The notes beneath the pieces were generated by a model. That model ran no database searches. It was not told where the DNA came from and saw nothing but the letters and a program-made list of their open reading frames with translations. From Pacificispira sp965223125 (GTDB lineage Bacteria; Pseudomonadota; Alphaproteobacteria; UBA8366; Aestuariispiraceae): a DNA stretch of 64,000 nucleotides. Shown one piece after another: positions 27,160-35,616 of this stretch; the stretch's first letter is position 1; each line of letters begins with the position of its first letter. The stretch is taken from NCBI GenBank assembly GCA_965223125.1, contig OZ244984.1, forward strand, positions 2,232,001 through 2,296,000. Direction: 5' to 3'. A program made the position numbers and the translations under genes.

Positions 27160-29568
27160 ATGAAATTCACCCTCTCCTGGTTGAAGGACCATCTCGATAC
27201 CGAGGCGTCACTCGATGAGATCACCGATGCGCTGACCTCACTCGGGCTGGAATTGGAAGGCGTCGATGATCCCGCTGCGAAGCTGGGGCCGTTCACCATC
27301 GCCTATGTGCGAGAGGCGAAGCAGCATCCCAATGCCGACCGTCTGCGCGTCTGCATGGTGGAGACCGGGACCGGTGATGTGGTTCAGGTCGTTTGCGGCG
27401 CGCCCAATGCGCGGACCGGGATGAAGGGCGTCTTTGCCCCTGCGGGCAGCCATATTCCCGGCACCGGTGTCGATCTGAAACCGGGCGTGATCCGGGGTGA
27501 AGAGTCGAACGGAATGCTGTGTTCCGAGCGCGAAATGGGTCTGAGCGATGATCATGACGGCATCATCGATCTGCCGGAAGACGCGCCGGTCGGGATGTCC
27601 TTTGCGGAATATCGCGGCCTGAACGATCCGGTAATCGATATCGCGATCACGCCGGATCGGGGCGACTGCCTGGGCGTGCGCGGCGTGGCGCGCGATCTGG
27701 CGGCCAAGGGGCTTGGCACTTTGAAGCCAGTGGAACTGGGTCCGGTTGAGGGTCGCTATGATCCGCCGATCCTGTGGGCGCGCGCCGATGATATCGGCGA
27801 TGCCGTACCCTATGTCGCCGGACGGCATTTCCGGGGTGTGAAGAACGGCCCGTCGCCCGCCTGGATGCAGCAGCGCCTGACGGCCATTGGTCTGCGTCCG
27901 ATCTCCGCACTGGTCGATATCACGAATTACGTCAGCTACGATCTGGGTCGCCCGCTGCATGTCTTCGACGCGGCCAAACTCAAGGGCGATGCGCTGACCA
28001 TGCGGAAGGCGCGGGACGGTGAGTCGATCCTGGCGCTGGACGGTCGCGACTATGTGCTGGAGGCAGGCATGCCGGTCATCGCCGATGCCGAAGGTCCTGA
28101 CGGGATCGGCGGTGTCATGGGCGGGGAACTGTCCGGCTGTACCGATGCGACCACGGAGGTTTTCCTGGAAGTAGCGCTGTTCGACCCGATCCGCGTGGCG
28201 GAGACCGGGCGGCGGCTGGGTATTGAATCCGATGCCCGCTATCGTTTCGAGCGCGGGCTTGACCCGCAGAGCGCGGCCTGGGGCGTCGATGTCGCGACTC
28301 GGCTGATCCTGGATCTCTGCGGCGGCGAGGCGTCCCATACGACCTCGGCAGGCGCTATTCCAGACAATCGCAAGACACTGACGCTTCGCACCGGACGGCT
28401 GGAGAGCTTTGGCGGCCTTGCTGTTCCGGCGGCAGAAGCGCAGGCGGTTCTGGACAGTCTGGGGTTTGAGACGACCCGACAGGGCGATGAGATCACCGCC
28501 ACGACCCCGACCTGGCGCAATGATGTCGAGCATGAGCAATGCTTGATCGAAGAAGTGCTGCGGGTGAAGGGCTTCGATGCGATCCCCGCCGTTTCCCTGA
28601 TCCGTGAGACCGCATTGCCGCAGCCGATCCTGACGCTGCCGCAACGCCGCGCCGCCTTCGCCAAGAAGCAGCTTGCCCAGCGCGGTATGTTTGAGGCTGT
28701 GACCTGGTCTTTCATGCCGAAGGCGGAAGCTGCTGCCTTTGGTGGCGATCCCGAGGTTCTGGCGCTGGCCAATCCGATCAGCGCCGATCTGGACGCGATG
28801 CGCCCGTCAATTCTGCCCAATCTTCTTGCCGCCGCCCAGCGCAATACCGGGCGCGGCCATCCCGATATCGCTTTGTTTGAGGTCGGACCGGCCTTTCGCG
28901 GGCGCGGCCCGAAGGATCAGGATCTGGTTGCAACCGGGCTGCGGGCCGGAAAGCAGATTCCGCGCCACTGGATGGAAGTCAGTCGCACGCCCGATGTCTT
29001 CGATGCCAAGGCGGATGTTCTGGCGGTGCTGGAGGTTTGCGGCGCGCCGGTGGATCGGTTGCAGGTCGGTGACGATGTAGCACCGGATTGGTATCATCCC
29101 GGTCGTTTCGGGACGCTTCGGCTTGGTCCAATGGTGATTGCGCGGTTTGGTGAGATTCATCCCGCCGTTGCCCGGCGCTATGATCTGCGCGGGCGTGTTG
29201 CCGCTTTCGAGATATACATGGATGCAATTCCGCAGCCCAAGGCGAAGAAGGGGGCGGGCAAGACGCGCCCGCTGCTGAAAGTCTCGCCGCTGCAACCGGT
29301 CGGGCGTGATTTCGCCTTCGTGGTGGATGCCGATGTCCCGGCGGAAAAGCTGGTGCGGGCGGTGCTGGGAGCGGACAAGGCGCTGATCGCCGATGCGACC
29401 GTCTTCGATGTCTATCAGGGTGAAGAACTGGCGGGCCGGAAGTCGCTCGCTTTGTCGGTCACACTGCAACCCATCGAGGCGACGCTGACGGACAAGGAAA
29501 TCGAGGCCCTGGCCGACAAGGTCGTGATCGCGGTCAACAAGGCGACCGGCGGGGTCCTGCGCGGATAA
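27160..29568 (+). CDS. pheT: Phenylalanine-tRNA ligase beta subunit
   Basis: Beta chain of the (alpha-beta)2 synthetase, 802 residues, complete. Order: N-terminal MKFTLSWLKDHLDTEASL, the EMAP-like tRNA-binding domain (NADRLRVCMVETG; VCGAPNARTGMKG), B3/B4 editing domain (DRGDCLGVRGVARDLAAKG; GRPLHVFDAAKL; RYRFERGLDP), B5, catalytic-like core, and the C-terminal FDX-ACB anticodon-binding domain (VGRDFAFVVDADVPAEKL). The alpha subunit, required for activity, is not adjacent; the preceding spacer carries palindromic repeats instead. It converges on argB with 48 bases between stops and no clear terminator. Confidence 0.97.
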   Translation: MKFTLSWLKDHLDTEASLDEITDALTSLGLELEGVDDPAAKLGPFTIAYVREAKQHPNADRLRVCMVETGTGDVVQVVCGAPNARTGMKGVFAPAGSHIPGTGVDLKPGVIRGEESNGMLCSEREMGLSDDHDGIIDLPEDAPVGMSFAEYRGLNDPVIDIAITPDRGDCLGVRGVARDLAAKGLGTLKPVELGPVEGRYDPPILWARADDIGDAVPYVAGRHFRGVKNGPSPAWMQQRLTAIGLRPISALVDITNYVSYDLGRPLHVFDAAKLKGDALTMRKARDGESILALDGRDYVLEAGMPVIADAEGPDGIGGVMGGELSGCTDATTEVFLEVALFDPIRVAETGRRLGIESDARYRFERGLDPQSAAWGVDVATRLILDLCGGEASHTTSAGAIPDNRKTLTLRTGRLESFGGLAVPAAEAQAVLDSLGFETTRQGDEITATTPTWRNDVEHEQCLIEEVLRVKGFDAIPAVSLIRETALPQPILTLPQRRAAFAKKQLAQRGMFEAVTWSFMPKAEAAAFGGDPEVLALANPISADLDAMRPSILPNLLAAAQRNTGRGHPDIALFEVGPAFRGRGPKDQDLVATGLRAGKQIPRHWMEVSRTPDVFDAKADVLAVLEVCGAPVDRLQVGDDVAPDWYHPGRFGTLRLGPMVIARFGEIHPAVARRYDLRGRVAAFEIYMDAIPQPKAKKGAGKTRPLLKVSPLQPVGRDFAFVVDADVPAEKLVRAVLGADKALIADATVFDVYQGEELAGRKSLALSVTLQPIEATLTDKEIEALADKVVIAVNKATGGVLRG

Positions 29569-29616
29569 GGCTGTATTCTCTTCACCTGCCTGCAAAGGCA
29601 TGCTGATGGAGGTAGG

Positions 29617-30555
29617 TCAATCCGCGCGGATCAGCGTGCCGGTGCCGTGTTCTGTGAAAAGCTCCAGCAGGATCTGGTGTTGGTGGCGGCCGTCCAGGAT
29701 CACCGCTCCGTCGGCCCCGCCGCGCACGGCTTCGATACAGGTCTGGATCTTCGGGATCATCCCGCCATGGATGATGCCGCGCGCCTGTAGTGTTTCGGCC
29801 TCGGAGACGGTGAGTTCCGGGATCAGGTGGCCGTCCTTGTCCAGAACGCCCGCGACATCGGTCAGCAGCAGCAGGCGCTTTGCGCCGGCGGCACCAGCGA
29901 TGGCACCCGCCGCAGTATCGGCGTTGATGTTGTAGGTCTGGCCGTTCTCGCCCATTCCGATCGGTGCTATGACAGGGATGAAATCGCTTTTGCGCAGGAT
30001 TTCCAGGATCGTCGTATCACATTCATAAGGCTCACCGACGAAGCCGAGATCGAGAATCTTCTCGATATTGCTTTCCGGGTCCTTGGTGGTGCGCGAGAGT
30101 TTGCGCGCCTTGATCAGCCCACCATCCTTGCCTGACAGGCCGATAGCCTGGCCGCCCTCCGCCTGAAGCGAGGCGACGATCTGCTTGTTGATGCTGCCTG
30201 CCAGCACCATTTCGACAATATCGACGGTTTCCTGATCGGTGACGCGCAATCCGTCGACGAAGACGCTTTCCTTCGACATCCGGGCCAGCATCTGGCCGAT
30301 CTGTGGCCCGCCGCCATGCACCACGATGGGATCAACGCCGACCTGTTTCAGCAGCACGATATCGCGGGCGAAAAGGCGGGCCAGATGGGCGTCGCCCATG
30401 GCATGGCCACCATATTTGATGACCAGCGTCTTGTCGTTATAGCGGCGCATGAAGGGCAGTGCCTCGGTCAGGATGCCCGCCTGCGCCAGCCATTCGACCC
30501 GCCGCCGTGCCTTGTCCGCCGGTCCGTGCGGACCGCTTCCCGCTTCCCCTGTCAT
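29617..30555 (-). CDS. argB: Acetylglutamate kinase
   Basis: Second step of arginine synthesis, phosphorylating N-acetylglutamate; 312 residues. Amino-acid-kinase motifs are TLVIKYGGHAMGD, the glycine-rich VVHGGGPQIGQML near 80, LSGKDGGLIKARKL, and NINADTAAGAIAGAAGAKRL. The extended N-terminal helix (EWLAQAGILTEALPFMRRY) is that of arginine-sensitive hexameric NAGKs, so feedback inhibition is likely. ATG at 30555 with AGGGA upstream; an in-frame GTG lies 6 bases earlier. Last gene of the rpmH operon, 41 bases after engB. Confidence 0.96.
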   Translation of the reverse strand: MTGEAGSGPHGPADKARRRVEWLAQAGILTEALPFMRRYNDKTLVIKYGGHAMGDAHLARLFARDIVLLKQVGVDPIVVHGGGPQIGQMLARMSKESVFVDGLRVTDQETVDIVEMVLAGSINKQIVASLQAEGGQAIGLSGKDGGLIKARKLSRTTKDPESNIEKILDLGFVGEPYECDTTILEILRKSDFIPVIAPIGMGENGQTYNINADTAAGAIAGAAGAKRLLLLTDVAGVLDKDGHLIPELTVSEAETLQARGIIHGGMIPKIQTCIEAVRGGADGAVILDGRHQHQILLELFTEHGTGTLIRAD

Positions 30556-30596
30556 CGCCACTCGATCCCTTCCTGAAAATTATGGAGAGACTAACC

Positions 30597-31277
30597 CTAT
30601 CGCGGCGGCTCCGCAAAGCCCGCGAGTTCGGCGCGCAGTTCCGCGATGCCGATACCCTTTTCCGCACTGGTGACAAGCGGTTGCGGCACGGCAGCCGGGT
30701 GCTTCTTCAGTGCCGCCGTCACGTCTTCCAGAATGCGCGCAACTTCGGTGGATTTCGGTTTGTCGGCTTTTGTCAGGATCACGCGATAGCTGACCGCCGA
30801 TTTGTCCAGCAGGGTCATCAACTGCTCGTCCGTCGGCTTCAGCCCATGCCGCCCGTCGATCAGCAGGCAGAGCCGCTGCAACACGGCGCGGCCGCGCAGG
30901 TAGTCATGGATCAACTGGGTCCAGCCATCGACCATCGCCTTCGGTACCTTGGCATAGCCATAGCCAGGCATGTCGACGAGGCGCAGCCGGTCCTGGAACT
31001 CGAAGAAATTGATTTCCCGCGTGCGGCCCGGCGTGTTGGAGGTCCGGGCCAGCGTCTTGCGCCCGGTCAGGGCATTGATCAGGCTCGACTTGCCGACATT
31101 GGAGCGTCCAGCAAAGGCGATTTCCGGCAGTGTCGGGGCTGGCAACTGTTCCAGCGCGACACAGCCCAGCATGAAGCCGCATTCGCGGGCGAACAGCAGG
31201 CGTCCGGTCTCCAGTGCGGCGGCTTCGGCGGCCGCCGCTTCGGCTGTATCGGCGTCGGTGTTTTGCACGTCACTCAT
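30597..31277 (-). CDS. engB: Ribosome-biogenesis GTP-binding protein EngB/YsxC
   Basis: TRAFAC-class GTPase for large-subunit assembly; 226 residues from the chosen ATG, with an Ala-rich N-terminal extension. G1 is AGRSNVGKSSLI, G2 region TSNTPGRTREINFFE, G3 DMPGYGYAKVP, G4 TKADK. An upstream in-frame ATG at 31298 would add seven residues and start 10 bases after the yidC stop; neither has a strong ribosome site. The order yidC-engB-argB is common in alphaproteobacteria. Confidence 0.94.
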   Translation of the reverse strand: MSDVQNTDADTAEAAAAEAAALETGRLLFARECGFMLGCVALEQLPAPTLPEIAFAGRSNVGKSSLINALTGRKTLARTSNTPGRTREINFFEFQDRLRLVDMPGYGYAKVPKAMVDGWTQLIHDYLRGRAVLQRLCLLIDGRHGLKPTDEQLMTLLDKSAVSYRVILTKADKPKSTEVARILEDVTAALKKHPAAVPQPLVTSAEKGIGIAELRAELAGFAEPPR

Positions 31278-31307
31278 CTGTCGGATCCGTCCGTCCATGC
31301 GGTGCGG

Positions 31308-33302
31308 TCAGTCCGCTTCGCCATCGTTATTGGTCGCCTTTGGCGGTGCCCGTCTGGAAGTCGGTCGTTTCGCCACTTTCCGGGCCGGTTTGGGCGTGGG
31401 TGCCTTCTTCTGCTTTTTCGTCACCGTCTTCTTCGGGGCGGGGGCATCGTCATCTGCCTCTTTATCCTCTGTGGCGGCGGTTTTGTTCTCGATCTTGCCG
31501 GGGGCTGCGGGGCTGGCGGCGGGTGTTGCACTATTGGGTCCGCCGCCGATGGCGACGCCCATCTTGCGCATGATGATATACTGCTGGAGGATCGACAGAG
31601 AATTGTTCCAGGCCCAGTAGATCACCAATCCGGCTGGGAAGGTACCAAGGATGAAGGTGAAGAAGATCGGCATCAGGGCGAAGACCTTCTGCTGGATCGG
31701 ATCGGCGGGCGGCGGGTTCAGCTTCTGTTGGAACCACATCGTGAAGCCCATGATCAACGGCCAGAGCCCGATGTTGAAGATCACAAGAATGCCCGGAACG
31801 GTCCAGTCGATCAAGCCGAACAGGGTCAACATGCCCAGGGGATCAGGTGCCGAAAGATCTTGAATCCAGCCAAAGAATGGCGCATGGCGCATTTCGATGG
31901 TGACGAACAGCACTTTGTAGAGCGCGAAGAAGACCGGGATCTGCACCAGCACCGGCAGGCACCCGGCCAGCGGATTGACCTTTTCCTTCTTGTAGAGCGC
32001 CATCATTTCCTGCTGGAGCTTCTGCTTGTCGTCACCGACGCGCTCACGCATCTCGACGATCTTGGGCTGCAGCAGCTTCATCTTGCTCATCGAGCGGTAG
32101 GATTTATTGGCAAGCGGAAAGAAGGCGATCTTGATCCCGATCGTCAGCACTAGAATGGCAAGGCCGAAATTGCCCAGCACGCCGTTAAGCCAGTGGATGG
32201 CATAGAAGATCGGCTTGGTCAGGAAGTAGAACCAGCCAAAATCGACGGCAAGATCGAAATTCGTGATGCCGATTTCCTCGCCATAACGGTCCAGCAGGGT
32301 GGTTTCCTTCGCCCCGGCGAACAGGCGACCGGTATGTTCAGCCGTCTGTCCGGCTGGAATGCTGTCCAGGTCCATCACGTAATTGACGTGATACTGCGGG
32401 GCATTGGCGCGGGTTTCCAGAAAGGTGGATGTTACGGAAGCCTGCGGGTCCGGGACGAGCGCAACCAGCCAGTATTTGTCGGTGATACCCATCCATCCGC
32501 CGGTGGTCGCAAAGCTTTCCTGTCGGCCCGGCTCGTCCTCCAGATCGCCATAGTCGCGTTCTTCCAGTTTGCCATTGAAAACGCCGAGCAGCCCTTCATG
32601 CAGGATGTAGAAATTCTCGGTCTCCGGCTTGCTGGCGCGGAAGATGCGCCCGTATGGGACCGCCGTCACCGTGGCATCGGTGGTGTTGACGACACGCTGC
32701 GTCACGGTGAACATAAAGTTCCGGTCGATGGCGAGAACCTGTTCGAAAACCACGCCTGCCGGATTGGCCCAGGTCAGTGTGACCGGTGTTTCCGGCGACA
32801 GGGTCGTTCCGTCGGCACTCCAGACAGCTTCACCTGTTGGTACTTCCAGCCCGTCGGTGGCGGTCCAGCCGAATTGCGCGAAATAGGGATTGTCGCCGCC
32901 CGACGGTTGCAGCAGATCAATCATCGGGGAGCCGTCCTGGATCGTCTGATGGTAGTCTTTCAGGATCAGATCATCGATCCGTGCGCCGCGCAGATTGATC
33001 GATCCACTGAGCCTTGGCGTGTCGATATAGACGCGCGGCGCACGGGTCAGGGCCTGATCGCGACTGACGGCGGGATCGGTTGTCGTCTCTCCTGCGCCGG
33101 GAATGCTGGGGATGCCTGCTTCTTCACCGGGAACAGCACTGCTCTGGCCGGGGGAAGGGCTGGTCTGGGGCTGGGATTGTGACTGGGTGGTTTGTGGCGG
33201 TGGTGGTGGGGCGGGGAAGAATTCGGCCTGAATCAGCGGCCAGCCCAACAAGACCAGCATCGACAGGGCGATTGCCATTACCACGTTTTTTTTGTCGTTC
33301 AT
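31308..33302 (-). CDS. yidC: Membrane protein insertase YidC
   Basis: Oxa1/YidC insertase, 664 residues, long for the family because of low-complexity segments. An N-terminal TM (VVMAIALSMLVLLGWPLIQ) is followed by a Pro/Gln/Ser-rich linker (PPPPPQTTQSQSQPQTSPSP) and the large periplasmic beta domain to about 355. The conserved five-helix core follows (WLNGVLGNFGLAILVLTIGI; NPLAGCLPVLVQIPVFFALY). A Lys-rich tail (PAPKKTVTKKQKKAPTPKPA) suits ribosome contact. It works with Sec or alone on small membrane proteins such as F0 subunit c. Confidence 0.97.
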   Translation of the reverse strand: MNDKKNVVMAIALSMLVLLGWPLIQAEFFPAPPPPPQTTQSQSQPQTSPSPGQSSAVPGEEAGIPSIPGAGETTTDPAVSRDQALTRAPRVYIDTPRLSGSINLRGARIDDLILKDYHQTIQDGSPMIDLLQPSGGDNPYFAQFGWTATDGLEVPTGEAVWSADGTTLSPETPVTLTWANPAGVVFEQVLAIDRNFMFTVTQRVVNTTDATVTAVPYGRIFRASKPETENFYILHEGLLGVFNGKLEERDYGDLEDEPGRQESFATTGGWMGITDKYWLVALVPDPQASVTSTFLETRANAPQYHVNYVMDLDSIPAGQTAEHTGRLFAGAKETTLLDRYGEEIGITNFDLAVDFGWFYFLTKPIFYAIHWLNGVLGNFGLAILVLTIGIKIAFFPLANKSYRSMSKMKLLQPKIVEMRERVGDDKQKLQQEMMALYKKEKVNPLAGCLPVLVQIPVFFALYKVLFVTIEMRHAPFFGWIQDLSAPDPLGMLTLFGLIDWTVPGILVIFNIGLWPLIMGFTMWFQQKLNPPPADPIQQKVFALMPIFFTFILGTFPAGLVIYWAWNNSLSILQQYIIMRKMGVAIGGGPNSATPAASPAAPGKIENKTAATEDKEADDDAPAPKKTVTKKQKKAPTPKPARKVAKRPTSRRAPPKATNNDGEAD

Positions 33303-33365
33303 CCGCCTAGCCTCATCCGCTTTGTTGCAAGTCCCAGATATGTCTGCCCGGTCGGGCCGACGGCT

Positions 33366-33812
33366 TTACCGCCAGAGTTTCAGACGCTTGAGCGCCCGTT
33401 CAAGGTCACCGCGCAGGGCGTTATAATCCCGGTTTGGTGTCGTTTGCCGGGCAATCAGAACATAGTCCCGTCCCGGCATGGCATGCTGCGTCATGACTTC
33501 CGCAGACAAGGCCCGCAGACGCCGTTTCGCCCGGTTGCGGGCCACAGCATTACCGACCTTTCGGCTTGCCGTAAAGCCGATGCGGGCGTCGTTGCCGCCG
33601 CCCGCATCCTGCATGTCTTCCGGGGGTTGATCTTCGGAGGAGGAGAGGTCCTGTCCGGTATCAATCCCCGTTCTATCGGTCCTGCTGGTATCCGCCTTGG
33701 GATAGGCCTGAAGAACAAGCCCCGGCATTCCGGCACTGTTCCGCGCCCGCGTGACCCGAAGGAAGTCGGCCCGTTTCCTCAGTCGCTGTAGCGAGAGTAT
33801 CCCTGAGGTCAT
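33366..33812 (-). CDS. rnpA: Ribonuclease P protein component
   Basis: Basic protein subunit of RNase P that trims tRNA 5' ends; 148 residues from ATG 33812. N-terminal LQRLRKRADFLRV and the signature RIGFTASRKVGNAVARNRAK followed by RRLRAL with the RNR motif are clear. Between them is an acidic insertion of roughly 35 residues (TGQDLSSSEDQPPEDMQDAG). Starts at 33824 (ATG) and 33878 (TTG) are also in frame; the chosen one gives the family-like N-terminus. It lies 69 bases after rpmH. Confidence 0.92.
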   Translation of the reverse strand: MTSGILSLQRLRKRADFLRVTRARNSAGMPGLVLQAYPKADTSRTDRTGIDTGQDLSSSEDQPPEDMQDAGGGNDARIGFTASRKVGNAVARNRAKRRLRALSAEVMTQHAMPGRDYVLIARQTTPNRDYNALRGDLERALKRLKLWR

Positions 33813-33881
33813 GACTACCGGCATCTGGGCTGTTGGGCTGGTACAGCCGCGCCCGTTCTGAATCCGGATCGGATTCAAGTC

Positions 33882-34016
33882 CTAGGCGGTCAGCTTTGTA
33901 CGGCCCTTGGCGCGGCGGTTTGCCAGCACGCGGCGACCGGCCTTCGTGGCCATGCGCGACCGGAAGCCGTGGCGGCGCTTGCGAACGATGCGGCTGGGTT
34001 GAAAAGTGCGTTTCAC
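33882..34016 (-). CDS. rpmH: 50S ribosomal protein L34
   Basis: A 44-residue basic ribosomal protein: begins MKRTFQPSRIVRKRRHGFRS, continues with MATKAGRRVLANRRAKGR and ends TKLTA. The start codon is GTG at 34016, with GGAG about 9 bases upstream. It opens the rpmH-rnpA-yidC-engB-argB operon under the strong promoter at 34067-34095. dnaA is not beside it; a histidine kinase occupies the divergent side. Confidence 0.96.
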   Translation of the reverse strand: MKRTFQPSRIVRKRRHGFRSRMATKAGRRVLANRRAKGRTKLTA

Positions 34017-34066
34017 GATCTCGTCTCCGACGTCTTTTGGGGTTGCGCCCCGGATTTCGAAGCCGC

Positions 34067-34095
34067 TGTATAGTGGGGCGGAACGCGCAAGTCAA
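34067..34095 (-). promoter_or_regulatory. Strong sigma-70 promoter of the rpmH operon
   Basis: Minus strand: TTGACT (34090-34095), 17-base spacer, TATACA (34067-34072). Five of six bases match the consensus in each box as read by eye for -35, and four to five for -10. The start would be about 40-45 bases before the rpmH GTG. Confidence 0.75.
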
Positions 34096-34162
34096 CGTAC
34101 TCCGGGGCGAATCCATCCGGTATTGGCGAAAGTGGTGTAAAAGGGTTGGACAGAGAGGAAAC

Positions 34163-35515
34163 ATGAAGAGTTTGTCGGCCCGGTTGCTGCTTCTGACCGT
34201 GTTCTTCGTGATGCTGGCGGAGGTTCTGATCTTCGTGCCCTCGGTCGCGCGGTTCAGGGAGACCTATCTGCGCGACCGGCTGGAGACGGCGCATCTGGCG
34301 ATCCTTGTACTGGATGCGACACCGGACGGGATGGTTTCTGAAGCACTGACGCGGGAGTTGCTGGGGTTTATCGGTGCCCATTCGGTTGCCGCCCGGCGCG
34401 GGGATTCCAGACTGTCCCTGATGATCGATGCACCACCCGCCATTGACGGCGTGGTTGAGCCGATGGAGGAAGGGCCGCTGACGATGATCGGGGAGGCGCT
34501 GAAAGCCCTGGTCCAGGACCGGCCTCGCATCATTCGGGTGATCGGCCCGTCACCCCGGAACAGCGCGGTTGAACTGGAACTTGTGATCAGCGACAGCGTT
34601 CTCTGTGCCCAGATCAGGGCCTTTGCGCTCCGGATTTTCTTTCTCAGTCTGGCGATATCCGTTCTGACGGCGCTGATGGTCTTCCTGGTTCTGCGCCGCC
34701 AGTTGGTGCGTCCTCTGAAGCGCTTGATTCGCAATATGGTGCGGTTCCGCTCCCACCCCGAGGATCAGAGCCTGGTGATCCAGCCAAGCGGACGGCGGGA
34801 TGAGGTCGGCGTGGCGGAGCGGGAACTGGCCGCGATGCAGACGACGATCCGCGATGCCCTGACACAGCGCAAGCATCTGGCGGCCCTGGGAACGGCGGTC
34901 GCCAAGATCAACCACGATCTGCGTGGCATTCTCTCCAGCGCGCTGGTTGTATCCGACCGGCTGGAAACGTCGGATGACCCGGAGGTGCGGCGGATCGCAC
35001 CCGGTATTCTGGATGCTATTGACCGGGCGGTCGCGCTCTGCACCCGAACTCTCAACTATGTCGGGCACGACACTCCGCCGCTGGAAATGGGGGAGGTTGG
35101 ACTGGCCGATCTGGTGGCGGAAGCGGGTTTTGGCCTGCCCAATGGCGCGAATCTGGCCCTGGACCTGCCGGATGGTCTGACGGCCTACGGGGATCGCGCG
35201 CAGTTGTTCCGGGTTTTCAATAACATCCTTCGCAATGCGGCAGAGGCCGGGGCGAGCACAATAACAGTGACCGGCCAGGCTCAGGCAGCCTGCGTTGATA
35301 TTCATGTTTCCGACAATGGTCCGGGTCTGCCGCCCCGGGCGCTGGAGAATCTGTTCCTGCCGTTCGAGGGCTCAGCCAAGGCTGGGGGGACCGGGCTGGG
35401 CCTTTCCATTGCACGGGAACTGGCTCGAAGTCATGGCGGCGATCTGATCCTGCGCACGACCGGCAGCAGCGGGACGGTCTTTGCTCTGACACTGCCGAAC
35501 AGGCAGGGAGCCTGA
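34163..35515 (+). CDS. Orphan sensor histidine kinase
   Basis: A 450-residue membrane histidine kinase. TM1 is about residues 8-27, a periplasmic sensor of ~125 residues follows, TM2 is about 157-178, and a HAMP-like segment runs from RRQLVRPLKRLIRNMVRFR. The phospho-acceptor His251 lies in AKINHDLRGILSS, the N-box is FNNILRNAAEA (352-362), G1 DNGPG (384-388) and G2 GTGLGLS (409-415). All ATP-binding elements are present, so it should be active. No response regulator is adjacent, so the partner is elsewhere. The ATG at 34163 has GAGAGGAA just upstream. It is divergent from rpmH. Confidence 0.88.
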   Translation: MKSLSARLLLLTVFFVMLAEVLIFVPSVARFRETYLRDRLETAHLAILVLDATPDGMVSEALTRELLGFIGAHSVAARRGDSRLSLMIDAPPAIDGVVEPMEEGPLTMIGEALKALVQDRPRIIRVIGPSPRNSAVELELVISDSVLCAQIRAFALRIFFLSLAISVLTALMVFLVLRRQLVRPLKRLIRNMVRFRSHPEDQSLVIQPSGRRDEVGVAERELAAMQTTIRDALTQRKHLAALGTAVAKINHDLRGILSSALVVSDRLETSDDPEVRRIAPGILDAIDRAVALCTRTLNYVGHDTPPLEMGEVGLADLVAEAGFGLPNGANLALDLPDGLTAYGDRAQLFRVFNNILRNAAEAGASTITVTGQAQAACVDIHVSDNGPGLPPRALENLFLPFEGSAKAGGTGLGLSIARELARSHGGDLILRTTGSSGTVFALTLPNRQGA

Positions 35516-35616
35516 TCCTTGAGCCCCAATTTCTGCATGGCGTGTATAATCACATTCGTGTGGCCGCGATACACTTTTCGCTTGCATCCTGTCTTGGCTC
35601 AGTTCAGGAAATTGCC

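Noticed and set aside
27238..28644. Long leftward frame inside pheT
   Set aside because: pheT is continuous with all domains; the antisense frame has no motif or ribosome site.
30459..32153. Long rightward frame across engB and yidC
   Set aside because: Antisense to two well-supported genes; composition typical of a shadow.
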